NCBI RefSeq assembly: GCF_000383595.1
Contig: NZ_KB911581.1
Location: 5,477,519 to 5,541,518, forward strand
Origin: Streptomyces bottropensis ATCC 25435
Lineage (GTDB): Bacteria; Actinomycetota; Actinomycetes; Streptomycetales; Streptomycetaceae
Length of the DNA stretch: 64,000 bases
Reading direction: 5' to 3'
Shown: in pieces, positions 51,788-61,160 of the stretch
How the letters are laid out: each line of letters opens with the position of its first letter
Numbering within the stretch: the first letter of the stretch is position 1
Position numbers and translations under genes: made by a program
The notes under the pieces: generated by a model
What the model was told of the DNA's origin: nothing
What the model saw: the letters and a program-made list of their open reading frames with translations, nothing else
The model's database searches: none

Positions 51788-52826
51788 GTCATGTAATTCC
51801 CCACCCGGACGGTCACGCTTCCCCATGGGGATGGCGGTTGCGAGTGGATGCCCAACGGCAGGGGAGGCCCGACCCCGACTCTCCCTGCCGTTCACATGAA
51901 CAGCGGGTCGACCGGCGGCCATGGGTAGTCCAGTTGCTCGGCATCATGGGAACCTCCCCAGACCTCGGCGGTGGCACGGGGATCGCCTGCGGTCAGCCGC
52001 CTTTCAAGGCGCTCGGCCTGGGCCGATGGTACGTCCGCGGAGATCGGGAGGGTCATCCCGAACTGGAGCCAGGGCAGGTCTGCACCGGCCCGGTCACGGG
52101 GATGCATCAGGACGACGTGGATGCAATCGGGTTCCTTGCGGGAGGCCCAGACGCCTTCCAACTCGCAGTCCCACCTGGCGAGCCAGTCACCCCGTCGCCT
52201 CAACCCCGCCTCAAGCAGCCGCGCAACCGCTCCTGCCGGCCACTCCCAACTGCGGTCCTCTCCGGCTCGTAGGACCTCGGCCTCGTACTGACCCACGGTG
52301 AACCGAAGCTCCGGCATACCGAAGTCCTGATTGGCCAGGTCGCGCCAGCCCGCCCAGACCACATGATCCCCGTTACGCGTGACCGTCATGTACAGGGCGC
52401 CGCAGCACTCCTCCACGCCGCACCCGGACCAAGCGAGACGAGCCTCGTGGGGCGTCACCGTGGCCTGCAACGGCCCGTCCCGGCCCAGCAGATACCGGGG
52501 CCCCACTCCCAGGTACCGGGAGCCTCCCACGCCACCGGGCACCACCTCGGCCAGAAGATCCCGCCCATTGACGATCGGGCGGACCTGCACGACGCCCTCG
52601 TCGGGTGGAGGGCACACGATGCTCAGACTGAGAAGATCCGGTCTCGTGGTCATCGGCCAATGATCGCGGAGCCGGCTCGCAACTGTCATGCGCATTCGCG
52701 TGGTCTCCGCTCAGGGCGGTAGTTCGGGCCGCCTTCAGGCATGGTGGCCCCGGGTACCTCTCCGGGGCGGCGGGATGGCAGCCCGGGGAATTACGTGACC
52801 GTAGCCTTGGGGAATTGCGTGACCGT
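51788..52826. mobile_element. Candidate non-autonomous element bounded by paired inverted repeats
   Basis: The right end has two direct copies of GGGGAATTrCGTGACCGT (52785-52802 and 52809-52826, period 24). The left end has two related copies on the other strand (51809-51824 GGGGAAGCGTGACCGT and 51788-51802 GGGGAATTACATGAC). Each end thus carries a tandem pair and the ends are mutually inverted, as at IS21-type termini. Between them lies a single gene and no transposase. Confidence 0.5.
51892..52653 (-). CDS. Hypothetical protein inside the inverted-repeat pair
   Basis: 253 residues from ATG 52653; a longer form to 52695 is possible. Coding bias is good throughout. It starts 'MTTRPDLLSLSIVCPPPDEG', contains a Cys patch 'SGCGVEECCGALYMTVTR', strands 'DHVVWAGWRDLANQD', 'LRFTVGQYEAEVLRA' and ends 'DYPWPPVDPLFM'. 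No family recognised. It appears to be cargo of the repeat-bounded segment. Confidence 0.6.
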   Translation of the reverse strand: MTTRPDLLSLSIVCPPPDEGVVQVRPIVNGRDLLAEVVPGGVGGSRYLGVGPRYLLGRDGPLQATVTPHEARLAWSGCGVEECCGALYMTVTRNGDHVVWAGWRDLANQDFGMPELRFTVGQYEAEVLRAGEDRSWEWPAGAVARLLEAGLRRRGDWLARWDCELEGVWASRKEPDCIHVVLMHPRDRAGADLPWLQFGMTLPISADVPSAQAERLERRLTAGDPRATAEVWGGSHDAEQLDYPWPPVDPLFM

Positions 52827-53171
52827 CCACAGGAGTCACTGATAGGGATGCCCCCGCAGCGGACCAGAGCGCCGCAGGAATCGAGCGGCCAGGTCGTCAG
52901 GCAACTGCCGGAACCGCACGGCGACCGCGACGGGGCAGGCTACGGCACGCGAGGATGTTCTTGAGGCGGCGAGCGGGCGCGGGAGATGACAGCCAAGGCT
53001 GACCCGTTGGAGCTGCGATTGCATCAGTCGCGGAGATGTGTGGCTGTGTCTGTCTCGCTGATCAAAGACGTCGCCTAATTGAGCGTGCATCACCAGATCT
53101 GGTGCAGAGATGGGCTCGTCCAGAAACGGCGAAAGGACCCGGGTCGTGTGGATCCGGGGCCTCTCCATCAG

Positions 53172-53245
53172 TAGCGGGGACAGGATTTGAACCTGCGACC
53201 TCTGGGTTATGAGCCCAGCGAGCTACCGAGCTGCTCCACCCCGCG
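53172..53245 (-). tRNA. Initiator tRNA-Met (CAT anticodon)
   Basis: On the minus strand the sequence begins CGCGGGGTGGAGCAGCTCGG and has the anticodon arm CTGGGCTCATAACCCAG with three G-C pairs under the CAT loop. The T arm is GCAGGTTCAAATCCTG and the acceptor ends CCCCGCTA. The unpaired first base and the GGG/CCC stem base are initiator features. CCA is not encoded. tRNA genes are common integration sites. Confidence 0.92.
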
Positions 53246-53828
53246 TCGGTATCCCCCACCGTACGCCATCCCAGCAGGCCCGAAGACCATTTTTCCGCAC
53301 AGGGCTCTATGCGGCGAAGCCGACGCTGGTCATGTACTCGTACTGGCCCCACGGCGAGCCGAGGTCGACGATTACGTCCTACCACGCGGCATCAAGGCTC
53401 TGGTGGCTGCCGGCTGCCCAAGAGCCGACGATGTGGTCCCAGCGGCGCACGTTTATCGTCCGGTCCTTCACCACGCGCTGCAGCGGCTGCGGCACTTGGG
53501 ACTGGTGATCGTGGTCAGGTCCTGGCCGGAGGAGCGGAACACCACTGAGTTCAGTGTGACGCTCAGGGACTCTCGAAGCGCTCGCCGGTGAAGCGGCGGG
53601 CAGCGAGTCGGCCGCGGAGGGGACCCGCCCAGCCTCAGGTCCGGGTGGAGTGGCCCATGTATGACAACTGCGAGAGAGCCTTGGTGAGCGAAGTAATTGC
53701 GGGTTTCGCACATGATGCGTGGGAGCAGGACCTCTACCTTCTGAACGATCAGAGGAGTCATGCCAAAGCAAGGAGATCACCGACACAGCCCAGTCCTTCG
53801 CGCCGTGCGCCGAATGCTGTGGCCGGGG
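53246..53828. other. Gene debris between tRNA and the large nuclease gene
   Basis: On the minus strand at 53516-53560 'VTLNSVVFRSSGQDLTT' is nearly identical to the C-terminal region of the pentapeptide-repeat membrane protein at 60836-60885, in opposite orientation. It is thus a fragment of a second copy. The rest shows no recognisable gene. Confidence 0.5.
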
Positions 53829-56800
53829 TCATGGGGTGGCTGCGGGGGCCGGGATCCATCCGGGTTCCGGGTCGGTCGGGTGGGTCAGGACCGTGGTGAG
53901 GTGGTCGGCGGTGGTGTAGGGGATGCGGGGGTCGGCGAGGAACGCGGCCGGCTCGATGGTGCGGGTGACCATCAACGGCAGCACCCGCCAGGGGCGTTCG
54001 GCCGTGGCGCCGCAGGCCGCCGCCGCGTGGTCCGCGTACTGGGCGACGGTGGCGGCCTTGGCGAGCAGTTTGTCCCGGTAGCGGGTGGTGAACTTCTTGA
54101 TGTGCTGTTGCAGGGCGTGCACCGCGACGGCCCGGGTGGGGTTCTTCGCCTCGATCACCCACAAACGGCCCGTGTCCGGGTCGGCGACCATGAGATCGAT
54201 CTCGCCGGTCAGGCCGGGGACGCCGAGCTGAGCGGCGGTCTTCTCCAGGAGGCGGAAACGGTGCGGCAGTCCTGCGGCGCGGGCGGCTTCGCGGACATCG
54301 GACTCCAGGCGCTGGTCGAGTTGCTGGCGATGGCGGGTGAGGGCCTTGTCGACGGGGTCGGGGAGTTCCGGGTGCGGCAGACGGCCGTCGTCGAGGGAGG
54401 CCGCGTAGGCCTCGCGGGAGGCATGGGCGAGCCAGGGCAGGACGAGAAGGTCCTCGCCGTCGGTGATGAGGGGGTGGGTCAGGGGGCGGGTGCGGCGTTC
54501 GACCTCGGTGTAGGCGTGCTCGGTGGTGCTGGCCGCGTTACCGGGGTGCAGGCGCAGGCGGCCGACGGCGGCGCGGAGGTGGTCGCCGGGCAGCCCGGAC
54601 CAGGCGGCGCTTTCGGCGACCAGGTCCTCGACGGTGACGGTGGCGGTGCCGTGTTCGCTGGTGGGCCAGTCGGACGCAGTGGCGAGGACGGCGCCGAGCG
54701 CGTCCAGGCCGCAACCCCACTGCTGGCGCAGAAGCCGGTCGGCCTGGGCGAGTTGGCTGCCGGACGGGAGGACGGGCGCGGCAAAGGGGGTCTCAGTGCG
54801 CACGGGTGGGACGGCGAGCAGGGTGCTGGCGTCGAGGAGTTCGGGCTCGGCGCCGACGGCGGCCGCGATCATGCGCTGCTGGCGGGCGCGCCGGTAAGCG
54901 CCGAGGTCGAACCCCAGATGCTCACCGCCGCGGGGCTCGGTTGTGGAGGCCGACGCGCCTTCGGAACCGGCGGTGAGGGTGAACACGCCGGCGGGGTCGA
55001 TGTCCAGGCTCACATCGTGCAGACGGCGGGCAGCGGCCACTGCGGTGATGCCGCTGTCGAGGACGAGTTCGGCAAGGGCGACGAGCTCGGCGACGGCGAG
55101 GACGTCGACGGGTCGAGCGCCGGTGGGCGCCGTGATGAGGGCCTGCTGCAGCAGCAGATGCAGGGCGGAGGTGGCGGTGACGGCATCGGTCTGCCGGCGG
55201 CCCGCCTCGGCGGTCCAGTTCTCGGCCCACGGGGCGGCAAGGTTGACTGCGGCCTCGGTGAGCGAGCGGGTGCGCTGCGCCCAGGCGGCGTTCACCTGGC
55301 GGGCGAGTTCGCCGAGCAGGGCGGGCTGGTGGGCGCGGAGTTGTTCGGCAAGTGCGTTCTCCAACGCGTGTAGGAGCTGCTCGGCGGGCCCTCCGGGGCG
55401 CAGGGCGTCGGCGCCGCGCCAGCTGCCGGCCGGAACGCGGGCGCGGCGGACGGCGGCGGCCGCGGTGCGCAGGGCGCGGGCGTGCAGGTGAGGGGTGCGC
55501 GGCAGGGTGTAGGCGGGGGCAGTGGCGGGCCAGGAGTGGGTGGTGCCGGCCAGCCGCAGCACGGGGTGGGCGGTGTTCCAGGCGGTGGTGAAGGTGTCCG
55601 CGTCGGTGCCGGGGCCGGCGTCGCGGCCGGTGCGGACCTGGGTGATCAGGTCGTGGACGAGCATGCCCAGGATGTCGTGTCCTCGCTGTCCGTCGCCGTT
55701 GAACGCGGCGAGCAGGGGCGGGTCGATGACGAGGCCGATCCGGGCGGCGGCCGGGTCGGCCCCGGCGCGCAGCAGGAGCCGCTCCCCCGCATCCCTGGTC
55801 TCGTCTGCCGGGGTCATTTCGGTGGCGGGTGGCTGGTGGGGCTGGTCGGTGACGGTCACCTCGAGGACGAGGGGCATGCCGTCGGGGAGCGTGGCGTGCG
55901 TGGTGACGGGCGCGAGGGTGGTGAGGGTGGTGCGCAGGGAGTCGGCGAAGGCGGCCATGCCGTCGGCGTCGAGCAGGGCGCCGGGGTGGTGGGAAGGGAT
56001 GGCGACGATCGCCACTGGGGGGACGGTGGAGGTGCGGATCAGCAGCGTGCCGTCGTCCGTGTGGTGCTCGAGGTCGGTGTGGGTGCCGCTCGCTCCGGCC
56101 TCGGGCGGGGTGTGCCGGGCGTGTCTGAACTCCCGTACGGCGGGCAGGCCGGCGGCGGTCAGGACGCGGTCGGTGGCCGCGTGGTCGGCGGCGCGCTCCC
56201 AGACCTCGTCGTGCGGGGCGGCGGGGACGTAGACGACGTCGTCGCTGTCGGGGCCGGGCAGCAGCAGGGTGGCGTGGTGGTGCCAGGCGGTCCAGGCGTC
56301 GAGGGCGTCGTCGTAGGCCACGCCGTGCACGCCGGGGTGCTCGGTGAGCTCCAGGAGGAACAGCGCCGTGAGCGTGGGGTCGCCGTCGGCGGCGTGCAGG
56401 ATCTCGGCGAGTTCCTCGACGTGGAGGAGGGCGGTGTCGCGGATCAGCTCGCGTCCCAGGAAGCGGGGCCCGCCGTATACGACGAGGCGGCCGCGGCCGG
56501 GTGGGGTGTCGGCGAGGGCGGCGCGGCCTTCCTCGACGCGGGCGCCGAGGCGGCCGTCGGCCAGGGCGCTGACGACGGCGATGTCGTAGCGGTGGGTGGG
56601 CGAGGTCAGCCGGCACACGGGGCCGGTGCGGGCGGGGATGTGGTCCAGGCCGAGGAGCTGGGCGAGGCGGGAGACGGTCAGTTCCTGCAACCTGGTCTCG
56701 GCCGCGGGCAGTTGGTTTGGTGGCAGCAGGCCGAGCAGGCGTCCGGCGGCCGGGGCGAGGGCGTCGGTGGCCGCGCCGGCGGGGACGGGCAGACGTCGGC

Positions 56801-57551
56801 CGTGCGCGGTGAGGGCCAGGACCGGTCCGAGTAGGGGGGCGTCGGGGTGGTAGCGCAGCGGCAGGTCCTTGACCGGCCGGGTCAGCCACGCGAGGGCGCG
56901 GGCGGCGCGCTGCGGGTGCTGGCAGGCGGGGACCAGGTCGCTCGGGTCGGCCGTGGCGATCGCGGTGGCGGCATCGACCTCGGCCGGGGTGAGGCGGCAG
57001 GCGACCTGCTCCTCGCTGTCCCCGGTGACGGGTTCGGGCCATACCGGGCTGAGGGCGCTCAGGGCCTGGTCGGTCAGACGCAGGGCCAGCTCGAGCACGT
57101 CGCCGATCCCAAAGCCGGTGGCCGTGGACAGGGGTTCGTCGACGGCCAGGGCCGTCAGCTGCAGGCTGCGCAGCACGAAGAGTGGGTGGGCGAGCTGTCC
57201 GGGGTGGACGAGCAGATGCTCGCCTGCGAGTAGATGGCGTACTCCTGGGCGCAGGCCGCTGGGATGGCGGCCGGTGACAACGCCGCGGCCGGGTGCGGCC
57301 CGCACAACGGCCTCGACCAGACGGGGCAGGTCCTCGGCGCTGGCGGATGTACCGGTGCGGGGTGGGGTGCGCAGGACACGAGTGAGCATCAGCAGCAGGT
57401 GGTCGGCGAGGCGTTGGCAGTCCGGCGAGGTGAGCGCGGCCTGGAGCAGCACGATCAGGGAGTCGGTGTCGTAGGGGGCCAGGGCGCGGTCGAGCACCTT
57501 CCACTCCACGCGGCGGTGGGCGGCTGAGGTGACGGGCGTCTTCGAGGGCAT
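53829..57551 (-). CDS. Large protein with C-terminal PD-(D/E)XK nuclease domain
   Basis: 1240 residues; ATG 57551 with GGAAG upstream. The only recognisable catalytic part is near residue 1110: 'GLTGEIDLMVADPDTGRLWV' followed by 'IEAKNPTRAV', the D-x(n)-E-x-K core of restriction-like nucleases. The preceding ~1050 residues are Ala/Leu/His-rich with mixed helices and strands and no clear motif, and may be a sensing or DNA-binding region. A stand-alone giant with a terminal nuclease in a defence island suggests an anti-phage role. GC bias is strong and uniform, no frameshifts. The plus-strand long frames across it are shadows. Confidence 0.75.
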   Translation of the reverse strand: MPSKTPVTSAAHRRVEWKVLDRALAPYDTDSLIVLLQAALTSPDCQRLADHLLLMLTRVLRTPPRTGTSASAEDLPRLVEAVVRAAPGRGVVTGRHPSGLRPGVRHLLAGEHLLVHPGQLAHPLFVLRSLQLTALAVDEPLSTATGFGIGDVLELALRLTDQALSALSPVWPEPVTGDSEEQVACRLTPAEVDAATAIATADPSDLVPACQHPQRAARALAWLTRPVKDLPLRYHPDAPLLGPVLALTAHGRRLPVPAGAATDALAPAAGRLLGLLPPNQLPAAETRLQELTVSRLAQLLGLDHIPARTGPVCRLTSPTHRYDIAVVSALADGRLGARVEEGRAALADTPPGRGRLVVYGGPRFLGRELIRDTALLHVEELAEILHAADGDPTLTALFLLELTEHPGVHGVAYDDALDAWTAWHHHATLLLPGPDSDDVVYVPAAPHDEVWERAADHAATDRVLTAAGLPAVREFRHARHTPPEAGASGTHTDLEHHTDDGTLLIRTSTVPPVAIVAIPSHHPGALLDADGMAAFADSLRTTLTTLAPVTTHATLPDGMPLVLEVTVTDQPHQPPATEMTPADETRDAGERLLLRAGADPAAARIGLVIDPPLLAAFNGDGQRGHDILGMLVHDLITQVRTGRDAGPGTDADTFTTAWNTAHPVLRLAGTTHSWPATAPAYTLPRTPHLHARALRTAAAAVRRARVPAGSWRGADALRPGGPAEQLLHALENALAEQLRAHQPALLGELARQVNAAWAQRTRSLTEAAVNLAAPWAENWTAEAGRRQTDAVTATSALHLLLQQALITAPTGARPVDVLAVAELVALAELVLDSGITAVAAARRLHDVSLDIDPAGVFTLTAGSEGASASTTEPRGGEHLGFDLGAYRRARQQRMIAAAVGAEPELLDASTLLAVPPVRTETPFAAPVLPSGSQLAQADRLLRQQWGCGLDALGAVLATASDWPTSEHGTATVTVEDLVAESAAWSGLPGDHLRAAVGRLRLHPGNAASTTEHAYTEVERRTRPLTHPLITDGEDLLVLPWLAHASREAYAASLDDGRLPHPELPDPVDKALTRHRQQLDQRLESDVREAARAAGLPHRFRLLEKTAAQLGVPGLTGEIDLMVADPDTGRLWVIEAKNPTRAVAVHALQQHIKKFTTRYRDKLLAKAATVAQYADHAAAACGATAERPWRVLPLMVTRTIEPAAFLADPRIPYTTADHLTTVLTHPTDPEPGWIPAPAATP

Positions 57552-57577
57552 GGCGCGCTTCCTGGTCTCATACCGGG

Positions 57578-58140
57578 CTAGTTCAACGGCACAGCTTCGC
57601 AGGCGGGTAAAGGACGTTGCGACGGATTTGACCGATCGGCGTCCGCCTTGCTGGGTGAACTGCGCGATGGTGGCTGCGCGTCAGGCACATGCGGCTGGGG
57701 TCTCGCTCGGGTGGCGGGTGGGGCAGGGGCACGACGCCAGTTCCACGAAGACTGGGCAGTCAGGGTGGGCCAGTCCCAGTCACGGCAGCGCTCGTCGAGG
57801 AGTTGCCCGGTGAACAGGTCGGCAACGCCTACCGGGGCGGTGTCGGGCGGGTTCGGCCGGGTATCGCTGGTAGTAGACGCGTGCGCGGGCGGAACCAGTC
57901 TCCCAGGCCTGGGGTACCGGCCTGTTCGGCGGCGTGGGTCGTCGCGTTGCAGGGGTAAAGGGCCGGCAAGACGGGGGAGGTAGTGCATGCCTTCGCGTTC
58001 GAGGGCGAGGCCAATCGCCGACGAGCTTGGCCAGACGGCGGGTGACAGTGGTCCGGTGCAGGCCAGTGGCGTCCTTCAGCTGATTGTGCTGGTGCCGTCC
58101 GTGAGGTCGAGGCAGGCCAGCTATGGAAGGCGTTGGTCCC
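57578..58140 (-). pseudogene. Fragment of an HTH protein and unknown sequence
   Basis: Around 58000-58090 'LKDATGLHRTTVTRRLAKLV' is a helix-turn-helix, followed in another frame by 'LALEREGMHYLPRLAGPL'. This resembles HTH modules of Streptomyces plasmid replication or regulatory proteins. Further left 'GVADLFTGQLLDERCRDWDW' has coding character. Several frameshifts; no complete gene. Confidence 0.35.
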
Positions 58141-58149
58141 GTTGTCGGA

Positions 58150-58612
58150 TGGCGGAGAAATGCGCGGATATCTCGGCGTGCGTGAGCCCCTTTCACGGAC
58201 AGCGAGAACTCCATCTCGTCGACCCCGGTCAGCCGCCACTGCCGATTCTTGACGATCTGCCGCTCGAACGTGGCCGAGGTGTCACGCGGGACCTTGACCT
58301 CGACCAACCCAACGTCGGTCAGCACAGTCTTGGCCCAGGCCGCGTTGCAGGTAGTTGCCGCTGCCCGACCCGGCGGCACCGTGCTTCTCGTAGCCGAGGT
58401 GAATCGCAATCTCACCTTCCAGCGCAGACTCCAGGACCCGCTTGGTCAACTGCTGCAGCAGCCCACCTGCCCGGTCAGCTGCAGCCCCTCCGACCGAGCC
58501 CGCACCACCAGCATCGCGACCAGCTGTTCGTCGGACACGGGCGCAGACGGCCCGGACCAGGCAGGCCTCACGGTCTCCACCTCCACGAAGATGTCAGTCA
58601 CTTGACGTCTCT
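58150..58612 (-). pseudogene. IS256-family (mutator) transposase N-terminal remnant
   Basis: In order, over two or three frames: 'ALEGEIAIHLGYEKHGAAGS', 'KTVLTDVGLVEVKVPRDTSA', 'RQIVKNRQWRLTGVDEMEFS' and 'KGLTHAEISAHF'. This is the start of an IS256-type transposase up to the first catalytic region; the rest is missing. Inactive. Confidence 0.6.
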
Positions 58613-58922
58613 CTCATGATCGTCGAGTCCGCCGTAGACTTACACTCCCCATAAAGACCTGGAAGGTCCTCCGTGGCTGCCGTCTCAAGCGACTGCGTCC
58701 GCCACGCCGTGCGCTGCATCGCCCGGATGCACAACCTCACTCTTGCCGGATAGAACCAGCAGGCCACAAGCCCGCCAAGCACGCCCAAGGCAAACCGAAG
58801 ATCACTTACGGAACAAGCCTTGGGCACCATCGATCTCGGGCAAGGTCGAAGGACGTTGCAGAGGGGTTGGTAGTCTCAGCCGACTGGGTCAACTAGCGGC
58901 AGGCTAAAGCGCATTCAGGAGC

Positions 58923-60973
58923 ATGACGATCAACGGCACCTCACCCTCCATGACCACACCGCTATGGCCACACTGCTCACGTGGTGCGGATCCGGTCAAC
59001 GACCCGGTCGGCTGCCGTGGCCGCCAGGTAGCGCCATATACGGAGTGCCTAGCTCACCTCAGCGATACGGAGCGGATCACCTACCTCAGCACACTCGCGC
59101 CCGGCAGAGACGTCGACCACTCCGGCACTCACCTTTCGGGGGCACTGCTGGATGAAATCTTGAATGCGATTCGGGAACCACTCAGCAGAAGGCCCCGATT
59201 CGGACTCGCCCGATTTCGCGAGACCACTTTCTCCGACTACGCCCGTTTCAACGGAACGATATTCTCCAATGATGCACAGTTCAGTGACGCGACGTTCGCT
59301 GACGCCTGCATCTTTTCCGGGGCAATGTTCACCACAGCAAAATTTATCCACGTCAAGTTTGCCCGCGTCGCCAGTTTCGAATCGGTAAGGTTCTCTGGCT
59401 CCGTTAGGTTCAACAGATCCCAGTTCGAAGGGGTCTCGCGATTCACGAGCGCAGCGTTCGCGGATGAGGTCTGGTTCACTAACGTGACCTTCCATGATCA
59501 TGCAACCTTCAAGAAGGCGAATTTTTCCAAGAAGTCTCATTCAATCTGACCAATTTCTCCGGTGATGCCACATTCAACGATTCCCGATTTGTCGGCCAGG
59601 TAGATTTCGATGCGGCGGCCTTCTCGGAGAGATGTTGGTTTACCAAGGTGAGATTCGTCGAGACCGCCAGCTTCGCCGGGGCGAATTTCTCAGAGAAGGC
59701 ATGCTTCGAGAAATGCATTTTCTCTGCTGTAGCCAAGTTCGACCAGGCAAAATTCTCTGGCGCCGCCCAGTTCGGCGATGCGATGTTCGCTCAGGCAAAA
59801 TTCTTTAAGGCGGTTTTCTCTGGTGATATCGATTTCAGGAGAGCCGCCTTCTCTGGTGATGCTGATTTCAGCAAGGCAACGTTCGAGACAGCGGCTCAGC
59901 TAGGCCCTCTGGTTTGCCAACAGGCTTTCAGAATGTCTGCAGCGCGGTTCAATAGCCACGTAACCATCGAGGCTGCAGCGAGATACGTGGTTTGCGACCG
60001 AACGCGATGGGACTCTGTCGCTGCCCTACGTCTCAGGTATGCCTCGGTCGACCTCCAAGACGCTGTTTTCGAATATCCGCTGAGTATCACCACCCGAACC
60101 GCCCCTTTCGCTTTGAGTGCATCAGAAGGTCAACTGGCTGCACGCGATCCAGGGGTCCGCATGTCGTCGCTGCAGGGCGCCGACGCGGCGCATCTGGCGC
60201 TCTACAACGTAGATCTCAGTCGCTGCAACCTGACTAGCACCGTGCATTTGGACCAATTGCGGTTAGAAGGTGACTGCCCCCTAGCACCAGTCCCCTCGGG
60301 CCTGAGGCTTGGGAGGTTGTTGCCCTTGCGGTGGACTCCCCGTCGCACGCTGGCCGAGGAGCAGCACTGGCGCGCCGCGCAGGGGCTGTCTGGCTGGAGG
60401 GCGGCACCATCCGGGAAGGAGCTGGTGGGGCCGGAGCAGTTGGCGCCGGTGTACCGGCAGCTACGGAAGGCGTTCGAGGACAGCAAGAACGAGCCGGACG
60501 CTGCGGACTTCTACTACGGTGAGATGGAGATGCGCCGCCACGACCGCAGCCGGCCCTGCGCCGAGCGGTGGCTGTTGGCGCTGTACTGGGCGGTGTCCGG
60601 ATACGGTCTGCGAGCGTCGCGCGCTTTGGGCTTGCTGTTCTGCTCCATGGCCGCCACCGTGCTCGTCATGATGCTGTGGGGATTGCCAGTGGACGATCCT
60701 AAGCTGGCCACCACGGGAAGCCTCGCCGGTCAGAACATTTCGCTGACTACCGACAAGCCGGACCCCGTCAATCCCGGCGGATCACTGGCCTCACGGCTCA
60801 CATCAGAACGATGGGAGAAATCGGTTCAGGTCGTAGTGAACTCGGTTGTCTTCCGCTCTAGTGGCCAGGACCTCACCACCGCTGGCACGTACACCGAGAT
60901 GTCATCCCGACTGGCCGAACCCGTACTCCTTGGCCTCGCCATCCTCGCTATCCGCGGGAGGGTCAAACGATAG
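58923..60973 (+). pseudogene. Pentapeptide-repeat membrane protein with one frameshift
   Basis: Begins at ATG 58923. From about residue 90 it shows A(D/N)F-type repeats every five residues ('TTFSDYARFNGTIFSNDAQF'). The frame stops at 59549; the repeats continue in the -1 frame from near 59530 ('EVSFNLTNFSGDATFNDSRF') to 60973. One missing base at 'TTTTTCCAAG' restores it. After the repeats come a conserved region ('FYYGEMEMRRHD'), a membrane segment ('ALGLLFCSMAATVLVMMLWG') and the end 'VVFRSSGQDLTTAGTYTEMS'. Such proteins are frequent in Streptomyces; function unknown. Frameshift by slippage on T5 or a true mutation. Confidence 0.7.
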
Positions 60974-61003
60974 CGGCAACAGGCCCGACCCGATCAGTAG
61001 GCC

Positions 61004-61035
61004 CCTCGCCTCCCGGCGTCTTCGGGGAGGCGAGG
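61004..61035. terminator. Bidirectional terminator hairpin
   Basis: CCTCGCCTCCC and GGGAGGCGAGG form an 11-bp stem with a 10-base loop, 31 bases after the pentapeptide gene stop and before the convergent TerD-vWA gene. Confidence 0.65.
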
Positions 61036-61160
61036 CGTAGGCGTGTGATGGCCTGGCCGATCGCGTCGGGGCCGAACTTGGCACGGATGCTGTCGCTGAT
61101 CACCTCCGCCGTCAGCCGGTTCTCGCGTTCCTGGTCGAGACTGAAGGAGCAGCGGCGTGC

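Noticed and set aside
53760..55373. A 537-codon plus-strand Gly-rich protein
   Set aside because: Mirror frame of the nuclease gene; Gly/Val-rich bias is an artefact of antisense to Ala/His/Pro codons.
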